DNA of 64,000 bases from Physcomitrium patens (lineage: Eukaryota > Streptophyta > Bryopsida > Funariales > Funariaceae), in the NCBI RefSeq assembly GCF_000002425.4, contig NC_037253.1, forward strand, positions 3,998,576 to 4,062,575. Direction: 5' to 3'. The notes beneath the pieces were generated by a model. The model did no database searches and was not told the origin of the DNA. It saw nothing but the letters and a program-made list of their open reading frames with translations. Position numbers and translations under genes: made by a program. Of this stretch, positions 36,390 through 49,521 are shown one piece after another. Position 1 is the stretch's first letter; every line of letters begins with the position of its first letter.

Positions 36390-37826
36390 TTGACTCAACT
36401 TCCACCAAATTGATCTTCAATTGGTTGTAAGTGGGTGTTTAGAACCAAAAAAGATGCAATAGGCAATATTGTGAGATACAAGTCTAGATTGGTTGCTAAA
36501 GGCTACTTACAAGTTGTTGGTGTGGATTTCAATGAGACATTTGCTTCCATGGCCAAATTCACCACTATTAGAAGCATTGTGGAAATTGGAGCAACATTAG
36601 ACTTGGAGTTGCATCAAATGGATGTGAAGATGGCTTTGTTGAATGGAAGTTTGAAAGAAGACATCTACATGGAACAACCTCAAGGATTTCTTGAAGAAGG
36701 CAAACAACACCTTGTTTGTAAGTTGAATAAATCCTTGTATAGGCTAAAGCAATTACCAAGGGCATGGTACCAATACATTGATACATTCTTTGTCAGTGAA
36801 GGATTTGTAAAGAGTAAAGCTGATCATTCTTTATATGTAATGCAATCAAATAAGTTGATATTGATTGTCATCCTCTATGTCAATGATTTGATCATCTTTA
36901 CCAATACATTGAAGATGATGGATTGGTTGAAAGTAAAGTTAGAAAAGGAGTATGAAATGAGTGATTTGGAAGAGCTTCACTATTGTTTAGGAGTGGAGTT
37001 TCTAAGACATCGTGCTAAAAAGACCATTACAATAAACCAAAACAAGTACATTGAAGAAGTGTAAAAATGATTCAACATGGAGGAGTATAAGCCTATTAGA
37101 ACACCATTGGAGGTAAACTTGAAATTGATGAAGCTCATGGATGAAGAGTTTGCTGAAGTTGAAGGTCAAATGTAAGGTGTTCCATACAAGGCAGTAATGG
37201 GTTCACTTATATATGCAATGGTTGATACAAGGGTAGATCTTGCATATGCGGTGAGTGTTGTGAGCCAACACATGTCAAAGGCTCGATCAATCCATTGAGC
37301 AACCATCAAAAGGATCATGAGGTACTTAAAAGACACTTTGAACTTCAAATTATGCCTTGGAAGTGATAACATTAGTTTGCATAGTTATTGCAATGCGGAT
37401 TGGACTGGAGATGCAAATGATAGAAGGTCAACAATGGACTATGTATTCTTTGTTGGAGTGGGAGCAATTTCATGGAATTGTAAGAGATAACCAACAATTA
37501 TAAGGTCAACAATGGAGGCAAAGTACATGGCAGTAAGCCATGGTGCAATGGAGGCAATATGGTTGAGACAACTTTTGGAGGACATTGGAGATGTGCAAAT
37601 AGAAGCAACTCCAATGGAGTGTGACAATCAACAATATCTTATATTTGCAAAGAATCCAAAGTATCATTCAAAGACCAAACACATTGACATTCAACATCAC
37701 TTTCTAAGAGAGAAGATTCAAATGAGAGTGATTGATATGAAGTATTGTGCAACGGAGGAAATGCTTGCTGATTTGTTGACAAAGACATTAGTAAAAGATA
37801 GACACCACATGTTGACAAAGGCATGA
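36390..37826 (+). pseudogene. C1 reverse transcriptase and RNase H
   Basis: Copia RT with KSRLVAKGYLQVVGVDFNET, HQMDVKMALLNGSLKEDIYM and SLYRLKQLPRAWYQ. The catalytic box reads YVND at about 36880-36890 instead of YVDD. RNase H is recognisable from ADWTGDANDRRSTMDYVFF, TMEAKYMAVSHGAMEAIWLR and KHIDIQHHFLRE to the end at 37826. Stops at 37062, 37173, 37297 and 37487 break the frame. Confidence 0.88.
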
Positions 37827-37862
37827 AGATTAAAAGCCATTTGACTAATAATAAAGTATGAG

Positions 37863-38273
37863 TATTAAAGTAAAAGTAGAATAAGTTACCTTATAGAGGA
37901 TATTATCTTAGCTAAGTTGCTAGTGGTCAAAGGTTTGATTCTTGGTATATGGTAAGGACATCCAATGGATATAAGACAAAGTCATGGACCAAGAGTCAAA
38001 GTCAAAAGGATAAAGTATTAACAAGAGAATATCCAAAGACTAAGTATGAATCATTAATATGTGTCATAGGATACTCTCGAGGCTTGTGAGATGTCAAAAG
38101 GAACTTAGGGCCATATGTATAAAAGTCAAAGGGTGGAAGTTGTCTTTTAGGGTAACAACTACTACCTATAAGTAATGGATATTGGAAGTGAGAGATATCT
38201 TATTCCATACTCTCTTTATGTGTAATCTTGCTGGTGTTAAGTATTGTATCTTCAAAGTGCTTGTTCTTCAATA
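37863..38273 (+). repeat. C1 3' LTR
   Basis: 411 bp partner of 31469-31879. The preceding bases are not a clear polypurine tract, suggesting decay. Confidence 0.9.
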
Positions 38274-38278
38274 GTAAG

Positions 38279-39227
38279 TGGAGTTGTAACTTGAGAGAAG
38301 TCTTTGATGAAGATCTGATAGTAGTTGGCAAATTCAAAAAGCATTGAACATCTCTTATCATTTTTGGAATCTTTCAATCTATAATAGCGTGAATTTTCTT
38401 AAGATCCATCATAAGTCCATCATTTGAAATGATATATCCTAAGAAGTCAACTTGAGTAGTGTAAAATATACATTTTTTCATCTTGGCATAGAGTCTCGCA
38501 TCTCTTAATTTTTGTAATACATGACAAACATGAAGTTCATATTCTTCTATGTTCTTAGAATAGATTAAGATGTCATCTAGATAACAAACAATAAAATCAT
38601 CTAAAAACTCCTGAAAATATCATTCATTAGATGTTTGAATGCTGCTAGTGCATTTCTAAGTCCAAAAGGCATGACATTGTATTTGAAATATCCATACTTT
38701 GTTCAAAATACAGTCTTCCATTTATATTCTTCTTTGATGCGTACCTGATTGTATGCTCCTCGTAGATCTATTTTTGTATAGATCTTAGCTTGATTCAACT
38801 CATCAAGGAGTTCAGATATCAAAGGTAGCGGATATGTATTCTTGATGGTGATTTTCTTCAGTCTTTGATAATCGACACACATTTGCAATGATCCATCTTT
38901 TTTCTTCACAAATAAAATTAGAGCTTCTACTAAAGATTTGGAATGGTGTATGAAGTTCTTCACGAAATTTTCTTCAATATATTCTTTGAGTTTAGACAAT
39001 TTATTTTGTAATAAACTATATATTGGTCCAAATGGCAGTTGTGCTCCTTCTTGATGGTCAATTGAGCAATCATAGGAACGATGTTTTGGAAGAGTATCCG
39101 CATTTTTCTTCTCAAATATATCTTGAAAATCTTGATATTGGCTCAGAATGTCACTTAAAGTCTTTTCACCAGTAGAAATAGGTGCGACATAAATGATACA
39201 CGGTGATCCTTCTTTTGCAGCATGCAA
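38279..39227 (-). pseudogene. A1 reverse transcriptase
   Basis: Minus-strand RT continuing from the RNase H piece at 31463. Motifs are [38 protein letters not shown] and, further on, the catalytic YLDD (near 38575) in an otherwise damaged frame. The connection region lies at 38279-38450, next to C1. Confidence 0.85.
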
Positions 39228-39311
39228 GAAAGCTCTTGCACCTACAAATACAAGTTTAATTGTACTAAACTTATGACTTTCTACCTGATTAACTATGCTC
39301 TTAGTTATATT

Positions 39312-39723
39312 TTAAAAAAAATCAAGACTACGAGAAGTCCAATCTATTTTAGGGTTATATTTTTCTAGTGATGATAAACCTAAAATGACTGGATTAGAGG
39401 GAGATCTAATGATATTGAATATTACAAAGCTACTATGACTATTAGTTGTTACTTCTATAGGAAGAATTTTATAAGTAATATCTCCTAAAGACAACAGATG
39501 ACCATCTATGACTTCTACATGAACAAGATTATTTTTCTTCACTAAAAGTATGCTATGTCATTTAGTAAATTCTTCATCTAAGAAACATGCTAAGGCTCCT
39601 AAATCTAACAAGGTAGAGACTTTGTGATGTTTAGGTCCTAAAATAACATTTATTGTAAAACAAAGAAAGGGTTCCAAAGAGAAAATAGGACCTTTACTAG
39701 GTGATGTACAAGGTTCCAGCTAC
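39312..39723 (-). pseudogene. A1 protease
   Basis: Retropepsin-like domain with the active-site position reading DLGAL (near 39600; A3 has DSRAS), followed by CFLDEEF and, near the end, PVILGLSSLEKYNPKIDW. The N-terminal side is cut at 39724-39727 by insertion of B2. Confidence 0.75.
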
Positions 39724-39727
39724 ATGG

Positions 39728-40715
39728 TATTGTAATACATGAAGTCTTACTTGAAAATACTCTAGGCACCTAGCTGTGGAAGGTAGAATGGAAACAAATA
39801 GATGATAACCTCAAAAACATGCTTAGGTATTGGTCGGCCTTCTTCTCCAACCTTGATGCTAATCTTCCAGAGCCAATATCTCTCTTTTGTACTATTTGAT
39901 TGATCTCAAAATTCTCTTCCACATAGGAAAATAAGTCTAATATTCTTTCACATAAATTTCATTCTAATCCAACTAGTAGATTCCAAGAAATCTTAAAAAC
40001 CCTCAGTGGACCAAAAATTCTACTTTCTGAGACCTTGACTCATTTAAACCTCAATAATCCTCAATTCAATCAATAGATCGAGCTCAAATTTACAACACAT
40101 ATTGAACACAATTATAACCATCAACCTACAAAATTTTACTTATAGATCTATTACAAAACTCTTGAAATCACTCAAAACGTAAATCCTATTTTATTTCATA
40201 AAACCCAAGACATCTAGAACAAACCTTGACTTTGCAAAGCTCTTACAAAGTCATAACAACTCCAAATCACCCAAATCCAATGCTCATAAGAATCCTATCT
40301 AGTCTGATATCAAACCTCACTCTTCAATCTGCAAAAAAACCTTGGATTCGTCGTTGAGACTCAGTTTTGTGCCTTAGGATCTAATTTTGACCATGGTTCA
40401 TAACTGGCCCTCTTTGGGTATCAATATCTAGTTTTTTTAAGTAAATTTTGCTAGAATTTATTCTTAACTTCCTTCTAAAGATGTCTATTTTATTTATTTT
40501 TCCAATCTATTTTTTTTTTTTGCCTTACTTATGGTCCTACAAAGTAAGTAGAAGTCACCTTTTTAAAAGGCAGCATTGGTATCTTTTTGTTTTACTATCC
40601 TTTTGACTATTAATTATATTTCTAAGATAATTTGTTCTAATACTTTGAACTAAGATCTCTTACATTATAATAATTTCCACACTCTTTTACCTATTAGTCA
40701 TATTACATCACGATA
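39728..40715 (-). repeat. B2 3' LTR
   Basis: 988 bp, matched by 47316-48300. On its inner side lies a purine tract on the minus strand (TTAGGGAAGGTAGA). Confidence 0.88.
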
Positions 40716-40763
40716 TCTACCTTCCCTAAATCTGTGCATCCTCTGGCAAATGCCAACGATTCT

Positions 40764-42524
40764 TCAATATATTGATGTAGAATGTTCTTCATCTTGGTCT
40801 AATTCTTGATCTTCAATATATTCGTTTGTTCCAATTTCAATATCTTGTATTGGAATTTGTTCTTTATTAAAAAAAATATCTTCATCTCTTTGTTTAAATA
40901 ACTTGATTTGTTTGCCTACTATGAGTACCTTCAATTCTGTACCATCAAGTTCTTGTAATGAATATGTTCCATTATTGTATGCCTTTTTGACAATATAAGG
41001 CCTAAACCATCTCTTTGAAAACTTCTTCATAGTGCTATGTTGATTGTCTAAGCTACTATCATAAACTAATATCCAATCACCATCTTCAATTGCTTTAGGT
41101 CATAGTCAATGCTTTTTATCAAATCTTTCCTTATTCTTTTTCTTTGCTTCTTTCAATTTTTCTATTACTACTTCAATATCATTACGTCTTCTTTATAGTT
41201 GTTGAATCCATAATGCTAAAAATTCTTCTCTATTAAGGTCATTCTTCCACGACAATACATCCCATGTAGGTACTACATCTTCTAGTAGCATTATTGGTTT
41301 TTGCTCATATATTAATTCAGAAGGCATATAACATGTTATTGAATTATAAGTTGTACAATCTGCCCATAGTGCAAATGGTAGTAGTCTAAGCCATTCATGT
41401 GCTTTGCCATTGCATGCCTTTACTAATGCCTTAACAATAGGTGAATATTCATGCTTACTTTTACCATTACCTTCTGGGTTATATGTTGTTGTTAAAGAAA
41501 GTTTAATTTCTGTTCTACTAAAGAATTCTTGTGCTTTATTTGCATGCAATTCACTCCTATCTGTGGTGATTTTTTCAATACAAACATAGTGACAAATAAC
41601 CTCTTTTAATAAAAATTGACATACACCTTTAGTATCCTTTATTCTTAATGCTCATCCTTCAAGCATATTTGATAAATCTTCTCATGCAAGTACCAAACAC
41701 TTCATTTGTCCAAGTCCCATAGGTATTGCCACTAAATCCACCACCCACTTGTAATATAAAGCCAAAGGGTATGTTGGATGTAATCCATCTCGATGCCGAA
41801 TATTTGAATATACTTGGTATGTCTCACAAGATCCTACAAATTTTGCTACGTCTTTATACATTCCCTTCCACCAATATTTTTCTCTTAACTTAGTGAATGT
41901 TTGCCAAATACCTTGATGCCCTACCTATAAATTTTTATGAAATTCTTTAATAATCCTTTGTTGAGCTTCTAAACCACATATCACCCTCTATGATACTTCT
42001 CCTCTCTTTTTTAGATGCTTCCATAAATATCTATCATGTAAAAAATATCTATAGGCTTTCTTACGGATTTTTTTAAATTCTTGATCTGTCCAATATTTTT
42101 GTCACTTTAATGTGCTCAAATACTCTCCAACATCTTTCCATTCATTTTCATTTAAATTTCTTAAAAATACTCCAATATTATATTCAAACATATGCCTTTT
42201 TTCTTTGATAATGCATTAGTATAAAATTTTATATCCACATCATCTTCCAAATCAATTATCTCTTATTCATCATTATACCCTGTTCTTGATAACATATCTG
42301 CAACTTAATTTTCTTTCCTTGTAATATATTTAAATTCTAAATTCATAGATTTGATATATGCTATCTATCTCAACATAGCAATATTAAGAGTTGAACAACT
42401 TGTAATCATGCCTAATAAAGGTAAACAATTTGTTTCTATAACTATTGATGCGTCAATCAAGTATTCTTTTTTATTTTTCATAGCTATTACTACACCCCAT
42501 AATTCTCTTTTGATTTGCGCATAT
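40764..42524 (-). pseudogene. B2 integrase (left part of the split)
   Basis: Minus-strand integrase. The C-terminal KKFSKRWFRPYIVKKAYNNG is at 40764-41030. The core at about 41190-41800 has Asp in WVVDLV and in ITTDRSE, and again Lys at the catalytic Glu position (codon 41454-41456 in YNPEGNGKSKHEYS). The zinc region keeps the first Cys of its pair (SCETYQ; the second is Tyr). The solo LTR at 42525 separates this from RNase H. Confidence 0.85.
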
Positions 42525-43064
42525 TGTCACGGACATACATATAATTACCTATATGAATAGATAAAAGTATGTAAAAGTAGATAAAAGTAGGTTAATTGTG
42601 TAATATCTTCTAGAGAAGCTTCTTAGAAGCTTCATAGATGCTGCTTTGACTTTATAGGAGTCTATAGTTGACTTTTAGGTTAGAAACTTGGTCAACAAGT
42701 TAGCCATGTGCCACACATGTTGGAAGCTTAAAGAACAAGCTAACTACGTGGTCCATCCATAGAAAACTTGCCTTGCAAGCAAAGGCATGTGGCCTAGAAA
42801 GTCAACATATATTGGAGGTCTTATAGAACATCGCCACGTGGCTTCTAGTTAGATAGTATATATAGAGGCAAGAGTGAAGCCCTCTTCACTCTTGTCAACT
42901 CCTTTCTTGCTTCTAGTCTAGTTTCAAGGGTCTCTAGTTTTCTTGTATTTTGGCAATAGCCATTCCAGTTTCTTTCTTAATATACATATTTCTATTTTGT
43001 CCTATTTCTTTTTGAAAAAAGTCTCACTTACTCTTTAGCTTTCATCGAGTTCTTGTCCTTGACA
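42525..43064 (+). mobile_element. Solo LTR of family A inside B2
   Basis: 540 bp, TGTCACGG...CCTTGACA, with perfect CATAT target copies (42520-42524, 43065-43069). It is one of the best preserved family-A LTRs, with dyad 42615-42633, G-box core CACGTG 42835-42840 and TATA box 42857-42865. It is the innermost level of the stack A4 > A1 > B2 > solo LTR. Confidence 0.93.
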
Positions 43065-43069
43065 CATAT

Positions 43070-44658
43070 GCTCTTTGCTTGGAATTCAATACCTTTGCTT
43101 CAAATCTTATTACATGTCTATTCCCTTGTTCATCATCTTGTCCAACTGTCCAACCGATTCCAATTGGACTTGCATTAACTGTTAATACCATTGCCCTTCC
43201 ACCTTCATAATTTACTTTCTTCAAAGTTGGAGATGAAGAAAGAAGTTCTTTCAATTTTTCCATAGCTTTCTATTGTTCTTATTTCCATTGAAATTTTTGA
43301 TTCTTTCTTAATAACTCATACAATAGATCTGCTATATGTACAAAGTAAGGTATCCATATATAATAGAAAATACATGCTCCTAAAAACCTTGTCACTTCTG
43401 TTGTACTTGTATATTCTTTCATCTTTTTAATAATATCAATCTTTTCTATACTTGACTTACATCCATATGAACCACACATGTGTCCTACCACCAAAACTTC
43501 TTTTACTCCAAATATTGATTTTGCCCCTGATAAGATTAAATGAACTTCTTCTTATCTTTTCAAAATCTTCTCACAATCTTTAATATGATCTGTCACAAAC
43601 TTCTTACATTCTTTTGAATCCAAAGTCTCATCTTTCCTTTTTTCTTTACAATCCTTAATTGATACATCATCTAAGAAAGATATTGTTATTTTTGGAATAA
43701 AATTTCTTAATACCTTATGCATTCCATTCATCATATGTGCTACATAATTTGTAGCCCCTTGTGGTAATGTGCACATTCTAACCAATTCTAACGGTGTCTT
43801 CATAGTTGTCAAATCCCTACTTTGTATTGCCAATTGAAATTGATCATAACCTGAATAAAAATCACCCATTGAGTAGATAGCTCTTCTAGCAAATGCTTCT
43901 GCAAATTCATCCACAATTAGACTTGAACCCATATTTCTAATAATCACTTTATTTATGGATTTCATATCTTGTATAAATCTCATTGTTCCATTTTTCTTTG
44001 GTACTATAAACCATCGATTAAAATAAGGTGCGATAGATGGTTCCAAAATTCCCATTTTAATCTTTTTATTGAGTAAATCTACTAACTTAGATAGATGTGC
44101 TCTTGGTACTAGAATTGATCACAAATTCCATGGTTCATGAGGAATAGTAAAAATAACCATAGATGCTACAATACTTGGATCAACACACCCAATTTCATGT
44201 GCCTCAAATGCAAAAGCCTTTTCATGACGTGAAAGCATATCCCTAAAATATTTTTCTTTACATTTTGTCAAAAATCCATCCCATCCAACATTTAATCCAT
44301 CTAATGTAACATCCATAAATTTATGCCCTATCTTCCTTGGATCTCTTAAATTTGGTTGTGTCGATGCTCTACTTATTCTTTCTTCACAATCAGATGGTAA
44401 TGGCAAAGCCATTGGTTTAACCTTTGTTACTACTAATTTATACTTAATTTCAACACATACCTCTTGGCGACTTAAATTTTCTATAAATCCTTGAATTTTA
44501 TCATAAAATTCTTTAGAACATACATTAATAACTCTATTTTCTACTAGTAATCCACATTGTAATAGATAATTTAATTCTTCCATAGTATCTCCAAAACCTA
44601 TTTCTTCATATGTTCTTGAAATAAATTCATTTTCAACCAATTCTCCATTTTCTTTCAA
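43070..44658 (-). pseudogene. B2 reverse transcriptase, RNase H and linker
   Basis: RNase H (43070-43263: MVLTVNASPIGIGWTVGQDD), RT (43279-44120: RWFIVPKKNGTMRFIQDM, YSGYDQFQLAIQSRDLTTMK, ISFLDDVSIKD with catalytic FLDD) and an N-terminal linker (44119-44658). RT is almost uninterrupted between 43552 and 44055 and shows where B1 has lost a base near 25300. The first RNase H Asp is Asn here. Confidence 0.87.
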
Positions 44659-44780
44659 GTTTTACTTAATATTTTTAATATAACATTTGTCCATCCTTTT
44701 CATTCTCAATAGTCTTAAAAGTCAATATACAATCTTGTGTCATCCTAATAAGTCCGGTAGATAATATTTCTTCTTTTAAA

Positions 44781-45330
44781 TTAAGCAAGAGCTTTTCTTT
44801 CTCTAATCCATTGCAATCCCGCCTTATAATGATGTGCAGTAAAATCCTCAAGGTCTTCAAATTTCTCATTTGATAATGGCTTCTCTCTCAACTTATCACA
44901 ATTTCTTTTATGATTAGTACAAACAGTTAAAAATTGAACTGCTTTCATCACATCTTGGCTTCTTATTCTTCCAAAGGCTGAACAGTCATCCATTACATTT
45001 GTTTCCATTCGTGTAGTAATAATATATGGTTGTCCCAATATAATAGGATATGTAGACATGTCTTGCACAAAGAAATTCTGTTCATGAATAACATCTCCTA
45101 TTGTCATCTTGATATTTGGACATGTTCCATACAAATCTCATTTTGAATTATTTGCTGTTCTTATCATCCACCCATGTTTAGTATCAATAGGCCATTTTCC
45201 TTTGTTATACAATTCTTTTGACATCAAATTGATTTCAAAACCATGATCAATCAATGCTACGATTGATTCTTCTAAATTTTCCAATTTTATCAAAGTCTCC
45301 GTCCTAGCCCTTGCTCAATGATTTCTAGAA
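44781..45330 (-). pseudogene. B2 protease
   Basis: Minus-strand protease with DHG at 45240-45248, then FEINLMSKELYNK, YGTCPNIKMTIGD and IILGQPYIITTRMETNVMDD. Same non-canonical active-site triplet as B1. A TGA near 45137 and others interrupt it. Confidence 0.8.
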
Positions 45331-47300
45331 TAATGGCTAGAAGCTTCAATGATATCTTCTATTCATGTAAATCTTACTAGTAAGGCATCCCCAAAATTTT
45401 GTATTTCATCTTCTGCATCTTTATTGCTTTCCATTGCTCTTGTTCCTTGTACATTTGATATCATAGAGTCTCCTATAGATTATCATTTTTGCTTTATTGT
45501 ATCAATAATAACTTCATAAAATTCATGCTTTGCAATTTCTAGAATTTCACTAATTATAAATTCAACCTTTTTACTTAAAATCTGTTCCTCTAATACCTTC
45601 TTCAAATCTGTAGCAGCTTCAATATCTGATTGTAATTTATAAGCAAGAGCCTTTGATTTTTTTTTTTTTTTTTTTTCAATTTCTCTTCACTTTGTAGAAA
45701 TATTCTTTGTTGCCTTTTCATAAATAGGATTCTTTTGTTGTTATGCTTTTTCTCCCCTTATAGTTTTTTTTGATGGCCCTTTATTATTTTCATCTCTCCT
45801 TTGTTTTTCTTCTATTAATGCTTCATATTGACTCCTTGCAATATGAGCATGTATAGATAATCTATCTACTGGATCATCCTACCTAGTAATTTTTTAAATA
45901 TTATTACCAATACGTTTTAAATCATCTCTAGTAAAATTTTCCTTTTCAGCATAACTCATTGCACTTGTCCACAGAGAACTAGATTCTCTTAGAAACTCAA
46001 GTTTTATATTTAAATATTTACTAGGATCTACTTCCATCTAATATGTTGATACTTCATTGCTTGAGATTGTATGCACTTTAAAAGTATCTCCAATAAATAA
46101 CTTCATTTCTCCTTTATTAAATTTTTTTTCTAATTTTTCTCCACTTTCTTTTAAGTGTATCATACCATCTTTAAAAAAAACAACTCCTTTACGTAATGCC
46201 TCTGTAAAATCTTCACATTCCCTCCTTGAATGATCTATGCTATCACACCACATGTACCTATGTACTACACCCTCCATTGGTCCTACTCTTTATTTTGTTG
46301 ATACTTTTAATGATTGACCCTTCTCTTCAAGTTTTGTAAATTTTATTTACAAATCTCTCATCTCACGTATGATTTCATCGATGCCCATTTCTTCTTTCTT
46401 TGATATAGCCACTGAAGGTTGAATCAAAGATGTTAGATGGATACTAGATACCTTTACCTTAGATGCTTGTAATCGTCTTTGAATATCCACCCTATTTTAT
46501 CTCCTTTCTCTTTTTGCCAACAACCCTATTGCCTCTTCAATTTTTTTCTAATTTATTATCAATCCTTAATCTTCTTCTTTATCTTCAAGCAAGAGTTCTA
46601 ACTTCTCTTGCAACTTTCTATCAACTGCTTGAAGAAAAAGCTCCACTTTACTTGGTTCCAACAATTGTCTTTCTTTCTTTGATAAAGAAGAATATTACTT
46701 TTTAAACTCTCTTAATAATTCTATTGCTAGAAGATCATTTTTTGGCCTTTCAATCCATGCAAAAAAAGACTTTTTATAATCCTGTCACTATCTTCAAAGA
46801 AAAACTCATCCTTCAATGCTTAAGAAAATTTCTCCCATGAACCTCCAAAATGTCCTATAAGAGACTTTATTTGATTTCTTATCTCTCCTATAGAGGCTAA
46901 TTCAAATAATTGAACCATATCTCTTTTTGAAATACGCTTCAATTTCATTTATTTTACATAATATCTTAAATATTTGGTAATATCTTTTCCTTCAAATTAA
47001 TCGATCTTGTCTACAACCACTTGTTATGCTTTGTTAGCCATACTCTCTTTGCAATCATTGACCTGTTGCTGTTGTTGTTGCATGAATAAGGCCAAAGCTT
47101 CAAACATACTTGTAGAGTTAGGATCAAAATGCATACCTTGTCCTCCAATCAAAGCTCTTCTTCCAACTCCACTTGAAGCACCACTTCCAACTCCACTTGA
47201 AGCACCATCAAAAATTCATCCTTCCATCCCCTTGCCTTCCTTCTCTAAAATTCAAATAATCCAAGAAAACCAAATTTCTTCTACTTCAAGCATTTCACTT
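45331..47300 (-). pseudogene. B2 gag and leader
   Basis: Minus-strand gag with the zinc knuckle around 46200-46265 (YMWCDSIDHSRREC; the first Cys is Tyr). Next to it is a segment parallel to the B1 region after the knuckle. A run of T at 45658-45677 marks a decayed Lys-rich stretch. Capsid similarity to B1 continues to about 47080. Just inside the 5' LTR is the decayed primer site TGGTAAATCC (near 47305). Confidence 0.75.
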
Positions 47301-47315
47301 TGGATTTACCAAATA

Positions 47316-48300
47316 TATCGTAATACGTGAAGTCTTGCTTGAGAATGCTCCAAGCACTTAGCTGTAGAAGGTAGAATGGAAACAAATAGATGATAACCTC
47401 AAAAACGTACTTAGATATTGGTCGGCTTTCTTTTCGAACCTTGATACTAATCTTCCACAACCAATATCTCTCCTTTGTATTATTTGATTAATCTCAAAAT
47501 TCTTATATATATAGAAAAAAAAGTCTAATATCCTTTCACATAAGTTTCACTCTGATCCCACTAGTAGATTTTAAGAAATCTTAAAAACCCTCACTGGACC
47601 AAAAATTCTACTTTCTGAGACATTGACTCACTTAAACCTCAATAATCCTCAATTCAACCAATAGATCAAGCTCAAATTTACAAAACATATTAAAAAAAAT
47701 TATAACCATTAATCCGTAAATTTTTACTTATAGGTCTATTACAAAACTCTTGAAATCATCCAAAATATAAATCCTATTTTATTTCACAAAACCCAAGACA
47801 TCCAGAACAAACCTTGACTTTGCAAAGCTCTTACAAAGTCATAACAACTCCAAATCATCCAAATCTAATACTCATAAGAATCCTATCTAGTCTGATATCA
47901 AACATCACTATTCGATCTGCAAAAGAACCTTGGAGTCATCGTCGAGACTTGATTTTGTGCCTTAAGATCTATTTTCGATCCTGGTTCATAACCGGCCCTC
48001 TTCGAGTATCAATATTTAGTTTTTCTAAGTATATTTTATCAAAATTTATTCTTAACTTCCTTTTAAAGATGCTTATATCATTTATTTTTCCAATCTACTT
48101 TGTTTTGCCTTACTTATGGTCCTACAAAATAAGTAGAAGTTATCTTTTTAATAGGCAGCATTGGTACCTTTTTGTTTTACTACTCTTTTTACTATTAACT
48201 ATATTTCTAATATAATTTGTTCTAATACTTTGAACTAAGATCTCTTACATTATAATAATTTCTACACTCTTTCACCTATTAGTCACATTATATCATGACA
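47316..48300 (-). repeat. B2 5' LTR
   Basis: 985 bp partner of 39728-40715, roughly 90% identical by eye, clearly more diverged than the B1 LTR pair. Confidence 0.88.
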
Positions 48301-48304
48301 ATGG

Positions 48305-49400
48305 TTCCTATTATAGCTGGAAAAACTCGTTTTTTGACATACTATCTTCTTTGATAGTCATACTCTTCATTTTATGGTTGCGTCGCTTCTTTGAGTAATG
48401 TTGAGCAGTGTGCTTAGGTTCTCAAAAATATAAGTCCTTTTTGATGACCATGAGTCTTTTTTTGCTTGCTAAGAGGTTTGAAATATACCACATCAATTTT
48501 CATATCCTCTACTTCCGAATGTATGTGTTGAAGAGATGTTGGTATTGCCTTTGAATTATAGTAATGTTGAGGTCTACTTGTAGAGTTCTCAGATCAAAAA
48601 TCAAAAAGATGATTGTCACTTTTCACAACAAAGTTAATTGCTTGATTCAATGTGTGAGGATCACGTGAGTTGAGTATTAATTTTTTTACCTCATATTGTA
48701 ATCCATAGAAATATTGGCTAACTAGTGCAACAACATCCCACTTGATATCAGTTGTAGGTTATCAAAACTGTGAAGTATATAACGTTACTGATCGATTGCC
48801 TTGTCTCAAAATATAGATCTTGTTGGTTGCAACACAAATTGCATCATGTTTTCCATACATAGATCAAAATTCTACCAAAAAAGCCTCCAGATTATCCAAT
48901 AGTGGATCTCGTCATTCAAAAAAGTTAAAAATCATGATAACGCTGAACCTAAAAGAAGCATATCAATGAATTTAACTTGCGATCTTGGAGTTGGATAGCT
49001 GTGGGATTGAAGTTTAATCACAAGTTGTACTTGATTGTTAAATCCTCTAAACTTTGATCTGGTGCCATCAAATTTCTTGCGTAGGACAATTCTTGCTTCT
49101 CTAATACTAGAAGGATGTTCTACCATAGGAGAAGGGATATGATTTGATGCAGATGTTGAAGTAGCTCCAATCATTTCTATATCTTCACTTCTTGCCAATC
49201 TTATTACTTTTTGTAGTGATAAATTGAGTTGATGCATTACAAGCATTAACTCTCTCAATTGCTCTTGCATTTGTGCCATTGTACTCTTCATTTCAAGAAG
49301 TTTTGTCATGATAACACTTAGAAAAGAGAAGATGTCTAATATTGCTGAAGACAAATAGAAGAAAAGACTTGAGAATAAAGAAAATACTAAGAACAATATT
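48305..49400 (-). pseudogene. A1 gag
   Basis: Minus-strand gag. The N-terminal part (48932-49396) includes MAQMQEQLRELMLVMHQLNL and the segment FDGTRSKFRGFNNQV of the capsid. The remainder with a decayed CCHC knuckle is near 48400-48470. The knuckle joins the protease at 39723 once B2 is removed. Confidence 0.8.
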
Positions 49401-49521
49401 AGTTTAGAAGATGATAATCCATAACTTTTAATATGCTTATATCTTATCAGGAGAAATAGATATTCTATTCTTAATCAAAATTAGACAAATCTCTAATATT
49501 GTAAAAGCATTCTTGTTAATT

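Larger units (their letters stand above)
31469..38273 (+). mobile_element. Copia element C1, inserted in A1
   Basis: 6805 bp including a 1319-bp solo LTR. Its own LTRs are 411 bp each (31469-31879, 37863-38273) and begin TGTTAAA or TATTAAA and end TTCAATA. Flanking 5-mers are ATAAG and GTAAG. A3 shows the undivided site (CTTGTAAAGAC near 58130). Domain order is gag, protease, integrase, RT, RNase H, the copia order. Many stops; integrase and RT catalytic Asp residues are changed to Asn. Several plausible family members exist, so no lineage is named. Confidence 0.92.
39728..48300 (-). mobile_element. Gypsy element B2, inserted in A1
   Basis: 8573 bp in minus orientation: 3' LTR 39728-40715, 5' LTR 47316-48300, flanked by perfect ATGG 4-mers (39724-39727, 48301-48304). 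LTR ends are TATCGT/ACGATA and TGTCAT/ACGATA, decayed TGTCGT...ACGACA. Coding parts match B1 throughout but with many stops. The LTRs are near 985 bp, about 370 bp shorter than those of B1. It contains a solo family-A LTR. The site before insertion can be read from A3 near 56665-56690 on the other strand. Confidence 0.9.
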
